From Rhizobium phaseoli (GTDB lineage Bacteria; Pseudomonadota; Alphaproteobacteria; Rhizobiales; Rhizobiaceae): DNA of 64,000 bases. Within the stretch, counting starts at the first letter, position 1. Every line of letters begins with the position of its first letter. Where the stretch lies: positions 124,001 to 188,000 of the forward strand of contig NZ_ML133573.1 in assembly GCF_003985125.1 (NCBI RefSeq). The letters run 5' to 3'. The notes below the pieces were generated by a model. The model was not told where the DNA came from. It worked only from the letters and a program-made list of their open reading frames with translations, and did no database searches. Made by a program: the position numbers and the translations under genes. This document shows positions 64,000 through 64,000 of the stretch, piece by piece.

Positions 64000-64000
64000 G

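Overview
This 64 kb window looks like chromosomal DNA of a Rhizobium species in the R. leguminosarum/R. etli group. That placement rests on high GC, typical alphaproteobacterial gene content (petABC, clpS2, BA14K and DUF1236 proteins, class GN sortase), promoters of the CTTGAC-N17-CTATAT type, and copies of the palindromic intergenic repeats common in Rhizobium. Almost all of it is dense, vertically inherited-looking coding DNA. I see no rRNA, tRNA, CRISPR array, prophage or insertion sequence.

Layout. 1-7.7 kb: the 3' part of leuA, an ECF sigma/anti-sigma pair, a TPR protein, a metallophosphoesterase, a Nudix protein, a glutathionyl-hydroquinone reductase-type GST and two GNAT acetyltransferases. 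7.7-14.6 kb: a tightly packed minus-strand operon moxR - DUF58 - DUF4159 protein - second large membrane protein. Divergent from it, 14.7-17.3 kb holds DUF1285 - CoA pyrophosphatase - CCA-adding enzyme. 17.3-21.7 kb: small unknown proteins, hemF, a Na/Pi cotransporter and trmL. 22-27.2 kb: two paralogous ABC exporter half-genes flanking a minus-strand ribbon-helix-helix gene, then an EEP-family membrane protein. 27.4-31 kb: cytochrome bc1 genes petA-petB-petC, then apt.

31-40.2 kb: two overlapping MaoC genes, a membrane protein, ychF, clpS2, a GNAT gene, pth and rplY. Between pth and rplY sits a two-gene unit encoding a membrane GGDEF-EAL protein and a periplasmic solute-binding protein. 40.5-51.7 kb: a DUF2125 protein, prs, a lipoprotein, an M24-fold protein, pgeF, midA, lgt, ubiK, a YbjN protein, proC, a CsaA-like protein and an MBL hydrolase. 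52-64 kb: envelope proteins (SH3/DUF1236, Gly-zipper, BA14K), a MarR - response regulator - histidine kinase cluster, a divergent HxlR/SDR pair, cspA with a long structured leader, an EamA transporter, DUF3052, a soluble sugar dehydrogenase, and at the right edge a class GN sortase with its vWA target protein (cut by the window end).

The most interesting points are (i) the sortase/target pair with a visible LPQTA sorting signal, (ii) the GGDEF-EAL plus orphan solute-binding protein unit, which resembles a ligand-sensing c-di-GMP module, (iii) regulatory DNA: an 18-bp perfect palindrome at a predicted transcription start, a predicted leaderless ABC-transporter mRNA, a 21-codon leader ORF, and the cspA leader with mutually exclusive helices, and (iv) an M24-fold enzyme lacking the usual metal-binding aspartates.
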